A stretch of DNA of 64,000 nucleotides. It comes from Rhodococcus coprophilus NBRC 100603. GTDB lineage: Bacteria > Actinomycetota > Actinomycetes > Mycobacteriales > Mycobacteriaceae. Positions 16,844 through 25,650 of this stretch are shown here, piece after piece (the stretch's first letter is position 1; each line of letters begins with the position of its first letter). A model generated the notes under the pieces. The model did no database searches and was not told the DNA's origin. It saw only the letters and a list, made by a program, of their open reading frames with translations. The stretch spans positions 434,001 through 498,000 of the forward strand of contig NZ_BDAM01000003.1 of NCBI RefSeq assembly GCF_001895045.1, given 5' to 3'. The position numbers were made by a program, and so were the translations under genes.

Positions 16844-19275
16844 TCCCCACGATCACCGGTGTCCGCAACTGGACGCCCGCCGTCCTCCACGACAGAGCAA
16901 AAGCCGTCGACACGGTTGCTGCACACCTCGACAACGAACGCGGCGCTCTGACGGACACCGCAGGCACGCTGTGGCAGTCCTGGCAAGGACGTGCAGCAGA
17001 CGCGGCGGAGAAACACCTGTACACGGAACGTCGCTCCGTCGTGGCCGTCGTCGAGCATCTGCGGCACGTCGCCGACCAACTCCGCCGCGCCGATACCGCG
17101 CTCACCTGGTCGGTTCTGGCGGTGCGCAATGCGATCGCGAACGCCGAGCGGGCGGGTTTCACTGTCGACGACAGCGGCGTGAAAGCCGACCGCCACACGG
17201 ACGACTCGGCCGCTGCAACCCAGGACGCCGCCACTGAGCACGCCGAGGCGATCCGGCGCGCGCTGGTCACCCTCGGCGAACTGGACGATCACTATGCAGA
17301 AATCCTCCGGGAGATCGTTGCGGATCTCATCGCGAGCACTCCCAAACCTGCGCCGCTCTCCCCCGAGGAGGCAGTCCGCGACCGGGCCATCTTCGACGAC
17401 GGAAAACTCGACGGCGACGAGGTCGGGCGATTGCTGGCCAACCTGACCGCTGCCGGCCTCGACACCGACTCCCTCGCCGATCTCGCGACGGGCAGAGAGG
17501 TCACACACCTGCCCACCGGGGCGATCCGATACCTCGAAGAGTTGTATCACCGGGGTGGAGCCGAACAATTCCTTCTCTTGCAGAACGCACTCGACGAGGA
17601 CGGCAGCCCGCAGGCCGTGGCGGCGGGGCGGGCACTCAGCGCCGGAATCCTCACTCTGTCGAACGAGAACATCGTCGACGGCGACGGACACAGCGGTGGC
17701 TGGGACAGACTTCCGCCGGACGTTCGCGCCCTCGTGCAGTTGAATCCGGCCGACTCCGCACCGGCGACTCTCGACGACTACCTGCGCTCGCTTTCGCCGT
17801 TCGAGCGATCCCGGCTGGAAGCCGATCCGGGCGCGGCCGCCCGCGCACACGCCGAGATGCTGCGCGATCCGGGAAACCACTACGCCCAGCGCCTCGGCGT
17901 CCAAAACGAGTTCTGGGGACGAGTAGCCGGCGCCGAAGGTATCCCCGGCACTCGGCTCGGAGTAGAACTCGTCGAATCCGCAGCGATACAAGTGGGCCTC
18001 TCCGACTCCGATGGCCGTTCGGCAATCGCCTCCGCGTCGTACGCATTCCCGATCGGACTCGGCGAAGCCATGCTCGACGTCGGCACCCGGAACAACGAGA
18101 CCAACGCTCGTATCCTCACCGGCGACCTCGACGGCGACGGCAGTCCCGAGACTCGACGCGACGCCATCCTCACGCCGTTGTTCGTCCACGAGTGGAACGA
18201 CGACGGCGCCTCGCTCGGCCGGCTGACATCGTGGATGACGGAGGAGAGCCTCGCCGGGCACGGCGAGACCGGCTCGCTCGACACGGAACGCCGCGACCGC
18301 GCGGACCGTGCGGCTCTCGGACTGGCGCAATACCTTTCGGACGGTGAAAACTACTCACGCTTCATGGACATGAGCGGGCCCGACACCGCGAACCTCGGCG
18401 AGGTGAATCCTGCGCTGCTGCACGCGACGAGTCAGGGCCTCGTCGGGTACATCCCCCACCTCGCCGGCATCGACACCGACAGCCGCGAGTGGGGTCACCG
18501 TGCAGCAGAATCCAGTGACGCCGGCGACAAGCGTTTTGCCCATGCTCAGCGTGTGTTCGCCCTCATGTCGACGGGAACCGACGCGAACACCACCTTCATG
18601 GGCGGCGCCCTTGCGTTCCACGAAACCTACGATCGCGCGTTCGTTCGCAGCCTCATCGAGCCCGACAAGTGGGGTGAGATATCCCCCGATACCGCGGCCG
18701 CCGGAAACGCGGCCCACATCCAGGCACTCGTCGACACCGGCATCTACGCCGCCGCCGTCGAACAGTCTCGGGACCAGGAGAACATCGCGAACACGGTTGC
18801 CGAACGCCGCAGCCAGGCTTACGACACCGGCTACACGATGATGCGCAACGCGGTCGCGTCGTTCGTTCCCGCCAACTTCACGGTCGGCATGACTATGGAC
18901 ATGCTCAACCCGGGTGTTCGCGACACCTTCACGATTCCGGAAACGCCGGCGGAAGATTTCGCGTTCACCGTGAACGAGGCGCAGCTGACTGCGGAAAACG
19001 ATGTCCGGATCGCACGGTTGCTGGTCGGTACCAACTGGGAACCCGAGAGCCCAAGAGCGATCAGCGCTCTGACCGACGCAGGCATATTGGCGGACGACGG
19101 CAGGCTCTCGACTAATCCTGATCCGCTCTCGACGCGAAGCTCTCAGAGGGTGCACACACTCATCGAGGATGGCGTGGAGAACGGGTTCGGATCTGACTAT
19201 CTCAATCGTTACACGGAAGAATACCGGCGGAGTTACCACGACGTCGCTCCCACCGTTCACTTCACTTCGAACTGA
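16840..19275 (+). CDS. Large WXG-headed protein, probable type VII secretion substrate
   Basis: An 811-residue protein starting at a GTG that overlaps the previous stop. Residues 1-140 are helical and carry a WXG-type turn (LWQSWQGRAADAA, about residues 44-56), then long heptad-like helices. The remaining 650 residues match no domain that I can name, though they recall mycobacterial proteins labelled TPR repeat region. Three Asp-rich loops look like calcium-binding EF-hand/dockerin loops: FDDGKLDGDEVG (near 185), VDGDGHSGGWD (near 278) and GDLDGDGSPE (near 427). No TM helix or Sec signal is visible. The EspC-like partner and a following lipoprotein suggest an exported three-component system. 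A toxin or cell-wall enzyme role is possible but unsupported. Confidence 0.65.
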   Translation: MIPTITGVRNWTPAVLHDRAKAVDTVAAHLDNERGALTDTAGTLWQSWQGRAADAAEKHLYTERRSVVAVVEHLRHVADQLRRADTALTWSVLAVRNAIANAERAGFTVDDSGVKADRHTDDSAAATQDAATEHAEAIRRALVTLGELDDHYAEILREIVADLIASTPKPAPLSPEEAVRDRAIFDDGKLDGDEVGRLLANLTAAGLDTDSLADLATGREVTHLPTGAIRYLEELYHRGGAEQFLLLQNALDEDGSPQAVAAGRALSAGILTLSNENIVDGDGHSGGWDRLPPDVRALVQLNPADSAPATLDDYLRSLSPFERSRLEADPGAAARAHAEMLRDPGNHYAQRLGVQNEFWGRVAGAEGIPGTRLGVELVESAAIQVGLSDSDGRSAIASASYAFPIGLGEAMLDVGTRNNETNARILTGDLDGDGSPETRRDAILTPLFVHEWNDDGASLGRLTSWMTEESLAGHGETGSLDTERRDRADRAALGLAQYLSDGENYSRFMDMSGPDTANLGEVNPALLHATSQGLVGYIPHLAGIDTDSREWGHRAAESSDAGDKRFAHAQRVFALMSTGTDANTTFMGGALAFHETYDRAFVRSLIEPDKWGEISPDTAAAGNAAHIQALVDTGIYAAAVEQSRDQENIANTVAERRSQAYDTGYTMMRNAVASFVPANFTVGMTMDMLNPGVRDTFTIPETPAEDFAFTVNEAQLTAENDVRIARLLVGTNWEPESPRAISALTDAGILADDGRLSTNPDPLSTRSSQRVHTLIEDGVENGFGSDYLNRYTEEYRRSYHDVAPTVHFTSN

Positions 19276-19279
19276 GACG

Positions 19280-20047
19280 ATGCACCAGACAACAGCGATA
19301 CTCGCCGCTGCCTTCCTGACACTCTCGGCGGGGTGCGGCACGCCGACAGAACACACTGACAACACGCGTGTTGCCGAACCACAACCCCACGAGTGGGTCG
19401 CTATCGACGACGTTTCAGTCCGCTGGACCGCAGTTCCGGGCATCGACCTGGACGCACCCGAAGTTCTCCTTGCACGGGCGTTCGGAGAATCCGAACTGTT
19501 CTACGAAATCACCGGCCGGCTCGAATCGACCTATGAAGGATTCGCAGAGACAGTGCCATATCTTCTCGACAACGGCGGACGCACTTACCCTCGCATCGGG
19601 ACGGTGAACAATCACGTCTTCGAGGTGCGTCCACTCCCCGATAGATTCGGACGCCCGTCATATCTCGTCGCCTATTGCACCGACGAATCCGAGACAGCCG
19701 TACCCACAGGTGACGCGTGGAAAACGAGCAGCTACGCACTCAGCCATCCCCGCGTTCTCGCCATCACCCGCACCGGTTGGAATGTGCCGGCTCCTCAGGT
19801 GAATACGGCGGTCCGTACGTCCCACCCGTCCTGGAATGTCTTCGAGGGCTGGGAGATACGTCTCGGAACGAGCGTGGGGAATGACTTCTTCGCTCTCAGC
19901 AAACCCGAGGATCGAGCACTGAATGACTACTGCATCCTGGACCATCCGCCCAGCAACGGGGGTTTCGCCCGCGACCAGCCTCTCGAGACTCCTCCCGTTG
20001 CCCAACCTTCCGTTCCCGGATGGCCACAGCGCGTCGAGGGTCCCTGA
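19280..20047 (+). CDS. Lipoprotein of unknown function
   Basis: A 255-residue lipoprotein. The signal peptide MHQTTAILAAAFLTLSAGC ends in a lipobox (LSAGC) with Cys19 as the acylated residue. The mature part has two further cysteines (AYCTDE and DYCILD) and no domain I recognise. It starts only 4 nt after the stop of the 811-residue protein, so it belongs to the same operon as the EspC-like and WXG-headed genes. A lipoprotein could anchor, fold or neutralise the exported partner outside the membrane; this is inference from gene order. Confidence 0.75.
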   Translation: MHQTTAILAAAFLTLSAGCGTPTEHTDNTRVAEPQPHEWVAIDDVSVRWTAVPGIDLDAPEVLLARAFGESELFYEITGRLESTYEGFAETVPYLLDNGGRTYPRIGTVNNHVFEVRPLPDRFGRPSYLVAYCTDESETAVPTGDAWKTSSYALSHPRVLAITRTGWNVPAPQVNTAVRTSHPSWNVFEGWEIRLGTSVGNDFFALSKPEDRALNDYCILDHPPSNGGFARDQPLETPPVAQPSVPGWPQRVEGP

Positions 20048-20061
20048 CCCGAATTGCTGGA

Positions 20062-20976
20062 TCAGATGTCGTAGTCCACGACGACCGGTGCGTGGTCGCT
20101 CATCCGGCGATCCTCTGCGGGTTCCCGGTCGGTGCCCGCAGCGACAGCGGTTCGGGCCAATCCCGGTGTCGCAAGGTGGTAGTCGATCCGCCACCCGACA
20201 TCGCGTGTGAACGATCCGGGGATCCACGACCACCACGAATACGGGCCGTCCACACCCGGGTACTGCGTGCGGACGACGTCGACGAGGGTGCGCGGCGAGA
20301 GCAGCGAGTCGAACCATTCCCGCTCTTCCGGAAGGAATCCCTCGGCCTGATTGCTGCGCCGCCAGTTCCGGACGTCGTACCGGGTGTGGGCGATGTTGAG
20401 GTCACCCATCAACAGCAGTTCTCTGCCCCGTGCGCGCGCCTCACGGCGGGATCGCGTCAGTTGTCGAGCGAACGCGTCCAGAAAACGCATCTTGCGCGCA
20501 TACCGGATCCCGCCGTCCGGTTCGTCCCTCATGCGGCCAGGTTTCTGCAGGTGTGCCGGGATGCCACCTTTCGGCAGATACAGCGACGCGACGGTTATCG
20601 GCGCATCCGCGAGATCGACCTCGATATAGCGGCCTTCGTCTGCGAATTCCCTCAGTCCACGGGCCAGCGGTCCGCGCTCGAGGGTGATCGTGTCGCTGTG
20701 ATCTTCACCGGGAGCCCGCACCAGTGCCGTCCCGCTCCACGTCCGTACCGCGGCGGGAGGGTCCATCGTCAGGACCGCGACGCCGTTGCGGCCCGGAATG
20801 ACACCCTCTTCGTAGGTGAAGTGATATTTGCCGAATACTCCCGGCGGAACAGCAGCGGCAGGAGCGCGCACTTCTTGCAGTGCAACCACGTCGGGCTGGC
20901 GCTCACGGAGCCAATCTTCGAATCCGCGTCGCTGCGCCGCACGAATACCGTTGATATTGAAGGTCGCGATACGCAC
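20062..20976 (-). CDS. xthA: Exodeoxyribonuclease III / AP endonuclease
   Basis: A 304-residue EEP-fold nuclease. It shows ATFNINGIRAA at residues 4-14 (metal-binding Asn), LQEVRAP (catalytic Glu), LLLMGDLNIAHTRYDVRNW (metal and catalytic Asp/Asn), VGWRIDYHLATPGL, and the terminal SDHAPVVVDYD with the catalytic Asp-His. It cuts DNA 5' of abasic sites and removes 3' blocking groups. The GTG start has a TACACT element 8 nt upstream, so a separate leaderless transcript is possible. It also lies 24 bp downstream of the alpha/beta hydrolase, in line with imuA'-imuB, so SOS read-through is possible. Confidence 0.95.
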   Translation of the reverse strand: MRIATFNINGIRAAQRRGFEDWLRERQPDVVALQEVRAPAAAVPPGVFGKYHFTYEEGVIPGRNGVAVLTMDPPAAVRTWSGTALVRAPGEDHSDTITLERGPLARGLREFADEGRYIEVDLADAPITVASLYLPKGGIPAHLQKPGRMRDEPDGGIRYARKMRFLDAFARQLTRSRREARARGRELLLMGDLNIAHTRYDVRNWRRSNQAEGFLPEEREWFDSLLSPRTLVDVVRTQYPGVDGPYSWWSWIPGSFTRDVGWRIDYHLATPGLARTAVAAGTDREPAEDRRMSDHAPVVVDYDI

Positions 20977-20984
20977 GGAGAACC

Positions 20985-20990
20985 AGTGTA
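20985..20990 (-). promoter_or_regulatory. -10 element of a probable leaderless xthA transcript
   Basis: Minus-strand TACACT fits TANNNT and ends 8 nt before the GTG start. There is no ribosome site. Confidence 0.5.
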
Positions 20991-21000
20991 GGGACCGGGT

Positions 21001-21762
21001 TCAGTCCATGAGAAACGGCACGACCGCGGCCGCGAAGTCTTCGGCGCGGTCACGGTGGATGCTGTGGCCGCACCCGATCTCCCGCACCGTTCCGTCCGGA
21101 AGCGACGACAGCGCCGCGGCCAGCAACCTCGGGTCGACCAGACTGCCGCGGCGCACACCGCGCAGCAACATGGTCGAAGACCGGACATGTGGAAGCTGTT
21201 GCCACCACTGAGGATTCGGAGTGTGGAACTGGCCGACCACCGTCTCGGTCATCGACCGGTCGAAGGCGAGAACGGCGCGGGGATTGAGGATCATGCTGCT
21301 GGTCGCGTGCCACAATTCGGCGGGCGTGGGACGGGCGACGGGAATGCGCGGAACCGGATCGCCCGCTCGCAACGGCAACGGTGCCTCCTCGAGCACGAGA
21401 CGCCGGATGAGCCCCGGGTGCTTTTGCGCCATCAGTGAGCCGGTGTGCCCTCCGAGCGAATGGCCGACGAGATCGATCAGGTCGAATCGGAGGTGGGCGC
21501 ACAACCCCGCGACGTCGTCGGCGAAGTCGTGGAACCGGTACGACGCGGCGCGGCCGCTACGGCCGTGACCCCGCAGGTCGACGGCGACCACGCGCCGCCC
21601 TGCCCTCGCCAGCACCCGGGCGAAACGGGTCCAGGTGCGACTGTCACCGCCGAGTCCGTGCACCAGCACGACCGGAACAGGATGCGCGCGGCCGGACGGC
21701 ACGGTCTCGCGATACGAAACCACGACACCGTTCGGTTCGGCTGTACGCAGGAGGCTGTCCAC
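21001..21762 (-). CDS. Alpha/beta-fold hydrolase
   Basis: A 253-residue alpha/beta hydrolase. It shows the oxyanion strand VVLVHGLGG (about residues 31-39), VVAVDLRGHGRSG, the nucleophile elbow VGHSLGGHTG (Ser about 102) and a terminal CGHSIHRDRAEDF with the catalytic His. Substrate unknown; epoxide hydrolase or esterase relatives have this layout. It begins 15 bp after imuB and ends 24 bp before xthA. A TAGGCT element 8 nt before its GTG start could give its own leaderless transcript, but it overlaps the end of imuB and may be chance. Confidence 0.9.
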   Translation of the reverse strand: MDSLLRTAEPNGVVVSYRETVPSGRAHPVPVVLVHGLGGDSRTWTRFARVLARAGRRVVAVDLRGHGRSGRAASYRFHDFADDVAGLCAHLRFDLIDLVGHSLGGHTGSLMAQKHPGLIRRLVLEEAPLPLRAGDPVPRIPVARPTPAELWHATSSMILNPRAVLAFDRSMTETVVGQFHTPNPQWWQQLPHVRSSTMLLRGVRRGSLVDPRLLAAALSSLPDGTVREIGCGHSIHRDRAEDFAAAVVPFLMD

Positions 21763-21777
21763 GTCCGCCGAGCCTAC

Positions 21778-23364
21778 TCAGTCGTAGACCCCTTCCACCC
21801 GCCAGCCGTCGGCGCCGTAGACGACGAGCAGTGCGCGGGAGCCGTCGAGGAGCACCTGGAGCCGGGCGACATTCCGCGCCGACGCCGGATCCCACCAGTA
21901 CTCGTCCACCGGCCAGGGTCCCGCCCATCCGATCACCGTCCAATTGCGACTTCCCCATCGCAATCGGGCCGGTCGTCCGTCGAGCACCCCGCGCTCCGTG
22001 ACCGTCACCGGCGTGCCGGATTCGTCGGCCAGTGTGATGAGGGGCGGTTCCTGCAGGACCATGGCGGGGGCGGGTGGAGGAAGCCGACCGGGCCAGGGCG
22101 CGCTGGGATCCGACGTCGGGACGGCCTCCTCGCCCACGGGCACGAGTACGACGCGTTCACCCGGACCGCGGCCACCGCTGAGCACCCCCACCTGCACCGC
22201 GTCGCCGCCGAGAAGCCCTTGGACGCGCACCAGGGCTCGCCTGGCCCGTTCGTCCTCGTCTCCCACCCCACCCCACAGGCCCAATTGCAACGCACCGGAG
22301 GCCACCACTTCGACCGGTTCCAGACGCAACAGCACGATTCCCGCGGTGGGACGGGAGCCACTGCGGCCGGTGAGCCATCCGTCGAGTTGCCATCGCACCC
22401 GGTCGGCTGTCCCTTCCGGGGTCAACGGCTCGGCACAGCGCCACGTGCGGGTGTGCTCCTCGCCGTTTCCGGTGCGAGCGGCGACGAGCAACCGCGTGCA
22501 CGCCACGCCCGCCGCGGCAAGGCGTACGTGCAGGAGTCCGGCCAGCGTGCGGCCGACGAACGCGGCCGCGTCCACCCGTTCGATCGGAGGATCGCACGGG
22601 TACTCCACCACCAGGTCGGGAGGGATCGACCGTCCCGACGGCGGGCGTTCGGGCAGGGCCCGGGCACTCCGGTGCGCGGCGACCGCATCGGAACCGAACC
22701 GGGAGGCGACCTCGGCCGGGGTCAAGGCGGCGAACGTTCCGATCGCGCGTATCCCCAGCCGACGCAACAGATCCACCGTTTCACCGCGTTCGGGGGCTGC
22801 CAGGGCAGGTTCCACCGCCAGTTCCGAAATCGGCAGCGGCGCCAGGAATCCGGCGCCGGCACCGACTGGAACCAGGGTGGCGCGCCGCGCTGCGAGCACC
22901 GCGGTGGACAACTCGTCGGCGATGCCGACCTGGCACTCGACTCCGACCGCAGCGACCGCGTCGACCAGCCTTTCCGCCGCCGCCTCCTCCGTGCCGAACC
23001 ATCGGACGACACCGCGGGCTGCCAGCACCACCAGACCGGGACGCAACACTTCCACCCCCGGAGCAACCTCGTCGATCGCGGATACCACCGATTCGAACCG
23101 GATTGCATCACGGTCGGTATCGGACTGTGCCACATGCAGTTCCGGGCATCTCGCTTGCGCTTCCCGACGGCGCAGGCCACGTCGCACCCCTGCGGCGCGC
23201 GCGGTGGCAGAACACGCGATCACCCGATTGGCGGCGACCACCGCGATCGGGGTGGTCGCGGGCAGATCAGCGACCGCCGCTGCCGCCACCGCCGGCCAGT
23301 CCGGACACCACACGGCGACCACCCTGCCGGGAGCCTGCCCGGAGGTACTCACTGCGCCGCCCAT
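21778..23364 (-). CDS. imuB: ImuB, Y-family polymerase-like mutasome subunit
   Basis: A 528-residue Y-family polymerase homologue that bridges DnaE2, ImuA' and the beta clamp. The N-terminus VVAVWCPDWPAVAAAA replaces the D-x-D active site of true Y-family polymerases, consistent with a non-catalytic role. A beta-clamp binding motif QLGLWG is at residues 360-365, close to the QLPLWG position known for mycobacterial ImuB. The C-terminus ends in WRVEGVYD, the conserved ImuB tail. ATG 23364 lies 1 nt after the imuA' stop (TGAgATG), so the two are coupled; starts at 23394 or 23352 are alternatives. Expression should follow the SOS boxes upstream of imuA'. Confidence 0.94.
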   Translation of the reverse strand: MGGAVSTSGQAPGRVVAVWCPDWPAVAAAAVADLPATTPIAVVAANRVIACSATARAAGVRRGLRRREAQARCPELHVAQSDTDRDAIRFESVVSAIDEVAPGVEVLRPGLVVLAARGVVRWFGTEEAAAERLVDAVAAVGVECQVGIADELSTAVLAARRATLVPVGAGAGFLAPLPISELAVEPALAAPERGETVDLLRRLGIRAIGTFAALTPAEVASRFGSDAVAAHRSARALPERPPSGRSIPPDLVVEYPCDPPIERVDAAAFVGRTLAGLLHVRLAAAGVACTRLLVAARTGNGEEHTRTWRCAEPLTPEGTADRVRWQLDGWLTGRSGSRPTAGIVLLRLEPVEVVASGALQLGLWGGVGDEDERARRALVRVQGLLGGDAVQVGVLSGGRGPGERVVLVPVGEEAVPTSDPSAPWPGRLPPPAPAMVLQEPPLITLADESGTPVTVTERGVLDGRPARLRWGSRNWTVIGWAGPWPVDEYWWDPASARNVARLQVLLDGSRALLVVYGADGWRVEGVYD

Positions 23365-23365
23365 C

Positions 23366-24142
23366 TCACTGCGCCACCTGTCCTCGTCCGGCATCGCCAC
23401 CGATGCGACGGGGGTTACCGGACTCCCACAGCACTTTGCTGCGTTCGGCGCATACATCGACCTGGGTGGTGCGCAGAGGAAACGCCCGGCCGTGCGCCCG
23501 GACCGACAGCCGCGTCCCGCACAGCCTCCCGAGTCCGGGACCGTCCACCCCTTCGTAACCGCTGACCTGCGCTTCGAGCCGGATCTGTGCCCCTTCCCAC
23601 TGCCCGTCGGTGACGATCAGGACAGCCCCTTTGCTCCGCGCCCTGGCCGCGACAGCACGTGCTCGGGACGGCGGGACAGAGTTGCCACCCAACCCCAGAA
23701 CGACGAGATCCATCCCGTCGAGAAGGACGGCTGCGACCTCGACGGGATCCGGTCCGGGATCCGGGATCACCGCAAGTCGTTGCAGCCGGGCACCCATTTC
23801 CGCGGCAGCGAGCAATCCCAGCCGCCGCTGGCCGATCACCGCGGCATTGCCGCCCGACGAGGTCACCGAGGCGAGCACCCCCAGCAACAGGGACGCGGCA
23901 CCTGACACCGAGACGACGCTGCCGCGGACGAGACCGCCGTGCGGCAGCAGGTCGGCGAGTGGTGCGGGTACCGGGAGCACACCCTGGGACGCGACCTCCA
24001 CGGGTTCCGACACCGGCGTCGGCCGGGAGACCTCGCCGCGTGAGGGAACGGCGGCGATCCGTCGTCGTAGCGCCTCTATCTGCCGCGTCCGCTCCTGGCT
24101 CGCTCCGCCACCGACCGGAAATTCGGCTACCTCACCCAACAT
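23366..24142 (-). CDS. imuA': ImuA', RecA-fold mutasome accessory protein
   Basis: A 258-residue RecA/SulA-like protein of the actinobacterial ImuA' type. It opens with a helical arm ([17 protein letters not shown]), then a RecA-like core, [20 protein letters not shown], in which the Walker A loop is degraded, followed by [21 protein letters not shown] and a Walker B-like strand MDLVVLGLG. ImuA' binds ImuB and is needed for DnaE2-dependent mutagenesis. First gene of an apparent imuA'-imuB-hydrolase-xthA operon. A GGGG stretch precedes the ATG closely. Two overlapping LexA-type boxes lie 67-94 bp upstream. Confidence 0.93.
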   Translation of the reverse strand: MLGEVAEFPVGGGASQERTRQIEALRRRIAAVPSRGEVSRPTPVSEPVEVASQGVLPVPAPLADLLPHGGLVRGSVVSVSGAASLLLGVLASVTSSGGNAAVIGQRRLGLLAAAEMGARLQRLAVIPDPGPDPVEVAAVLLDGMDLVVLGLGGNSVPPSRARAVAARARSKGAVLIVTDGQWEGAQIRLEAQVSGYEGVDGPGLGRLCGTRLSVRAHGRAFPLRTTQVDVCAERSKVLWESGNPRRIGGDAGRGQVAQ

Positions 24143-24208
24143 GCACCCCTGTCATCCGCCTGCCGCGTTGCACACGACCGGCCGACCACGGGGAAGGCGT
24201 GGCCCAGC

Positions 24209-24236
24209 TCGAATTCGTATTCGAACATCCATTCGA
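24209..24236 (-). promoter_or_regulatory. Two overlapping LexA/SOS boxes upstream of imuA'
   Basis: Box A (24209-24224) reads TCGAATTCGTATTCGA and box B (24221-24236) reads TCGAACATCCATTCGA on the plus strand, sharing the four bases TCGA. Against TCGAAC-N4-GTTCGA, box A has two symmetric mismatches and box B one. They are 67-94 bp upstream of imuA' and 109-136 bp upstream of the divergent kinase, so LexA could in principle influence both. Confidence 0.8.
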
Positions 24237-24331
24237 ACATTTCCAGTAGACCCGATGCCGTCACTCGCCGTCAAGTGAGCGACCGGCCACACCTTCGCAG
24301 TCTCGGCACCGGTGCCTCCGCGCCCATCCAT

Positions 24332-24337
24332 TACTCT
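24332..24337 (+). promoter_or_regulatory. -10 element of a probable leaderless kinase transcript
   Basis: TACTCT fits TANNNT and ends 7 nt before GTG at 24345; there is no ribosome site. Confidence 0.55.
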
Positions 24338-24344
24338 TGGCAAG

Positions 24345-25544
24345 GTGGTCGATCAGGACAGAGCAGGACGAGTCGTCGGCCCGGACCACCTCGTGGCCGG
24401 GCGGTATCGACTCGATTCCAAGCTCGGTGGCGGCGGGATGGGTGCCGTCTGGCTCGCCCGCGACACCAGGCTCGGCCGCAATGTGGCTGTCAAGCAAGTG
24501 ATCTCCACCGCCGACCTCGACCACGCCGAAGCCGAGGAGATCCGTCGCCGCGCACTGCGCGAAGGCCGGGTCGCAGCCCAGCTCACCCACGAACACGCCA
24601 TCTCCATGTACGACGTAGCGCTGCACTACGGTGAGCCCTGGCTCGTCATGGAACACCTGCCGTCCCGGAGTCTGGCGCAGGTGATGAACGCCGTCGACAC
24701 GCTGCCGCCGTACGTCGTGGCCCAGATCGGGGCGAACGTCGCCGACGCCCTCACCGCCGCACACGCCGCCGGCATCGTCCACCGCGACGTCAAGCCCGGC
24801 AACATCCTCATCGCCGAGCGCGGCGACATCTCCGGTGTCGTGAAGATCAGCGACTTCGGCATCGCCCGGGTCAAGGGCGACAACGACCCGGCCGGTGTGA
24901 TCATCGGAACGCCCGCATATTTCGCACCGGAGGTCGCGCGCGGCAACGACCCGACCGAGGCCAGCGACGTCTTCTCGCTCGGCGCGACTCTCTACACCGC
25001 CATCGAGGGACAGCCGCCGTTCGGTTTCGAGCCCGATTCGATCGCCTTGCTGCACCGCGTCGCGCGTGCCGAGATCATCATGCCCACGAGCACCGGACCG
25101 CTCACCGACATCCTCCTGTCGATGCTCGAGCCGGACCCTTCCCGCCGGCCGACCATGGCCCAGGCCCGCGACCTGCTCGCCGCGGTGACGCTCGGCCCCG
25201 GAGGCACGGCCGCACAACTCCGCGGACGTCCCATCCTGTCGGAGGACGGGACCGTTCCATCCTGGGCGCAGCGCGCCACCCCTCTCGCCGAGCCCCTCCG
25301 GCTCCGCGGGTCGTTCGTCGACCGGCCGCTGGGCGAGATTCCCCCGGGACACAAACAGCAGGGATCGCCGAAGAAGAGCTTCCATCCGTCCGATCTGCTC
25401 GACCGTCTGCTCCCCAACGGACCGGCACCGAGCACCCTGCAGGACAAGGTCGTCGCCTACGCACCGCTCGCGATGGCCGCCATGGTCGCGCTGCTGGTCG
25501 CAGCGCTCGTGGCCGCCCTCGTCATCAACTTTCTCGTGACCTGA
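24345..25544 (+). CDS. Transmembrane Ser/Thr protein kinase (PknB-like kinase domain)
   Basis: A 399-residue Hanks-type kinase. It shows the glycine loop [12 protein letters not shown] (about residues 28-39), VAVKQV with the ATP lysine, the catalytic loop [12 protein letters not shown], the magnesium loop [17 protein letters not shown] as the P+1 region, and [11 protein letters not shown] juxtamembrane stretch rich in Pro/Lys precedes one TM helix at the C-terminus (about residues 373-397). Only one or two residues follow, so there is no PASTA or other external sensor. The GTG start fits a leaderless transcript. It is divergent from imuA'. Signal and substrates are unknown. Confidence 0.93.
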   Translation: MVDQDRAGRVVGPDHLVAGRYRLDSKLGGGGMGAVWLARDTRLGRNVAVKQVISTADLDHAEAEEIRRRALREGRVAAQLTHEHAISMYDVALHYGEPWLVMEHLPSRSLAQVMNAVDTLPPYVVAQIGANVADALTAAHAAGIVHRDVKPGNILIAERGDISGVVKISDFGIARVKGDNDPAGVIIGTPAYFAPEVARGNDPTEASDVFSLGATLYTAIEGQPPFGFEPDSIALLHRVARAEIIMPTSTGPLTDILLSMLEPDPSRRPTMAQARDLLAAVTLGPGGTAAQLRGRPILSEDGTVPSWAQRATPLAEPLRLRGSFVDRPLGEIPPGHKQQGSPKKSFHPSDLLDRLLPNGPAPSTLQDKVVAYAPLAMAAMVALLVAALVAALVINFLVT

Positions 25545-25650
25545 CACCTCCCGATCCGCATGGGCCGCGTCTGCGGTCCGAATTCGGCCGAGTGTGTCGG
25601 ATGTGCATGTGACGATCCTGCTCCCACCGAACAGCTAGAGGGAGCAGACC

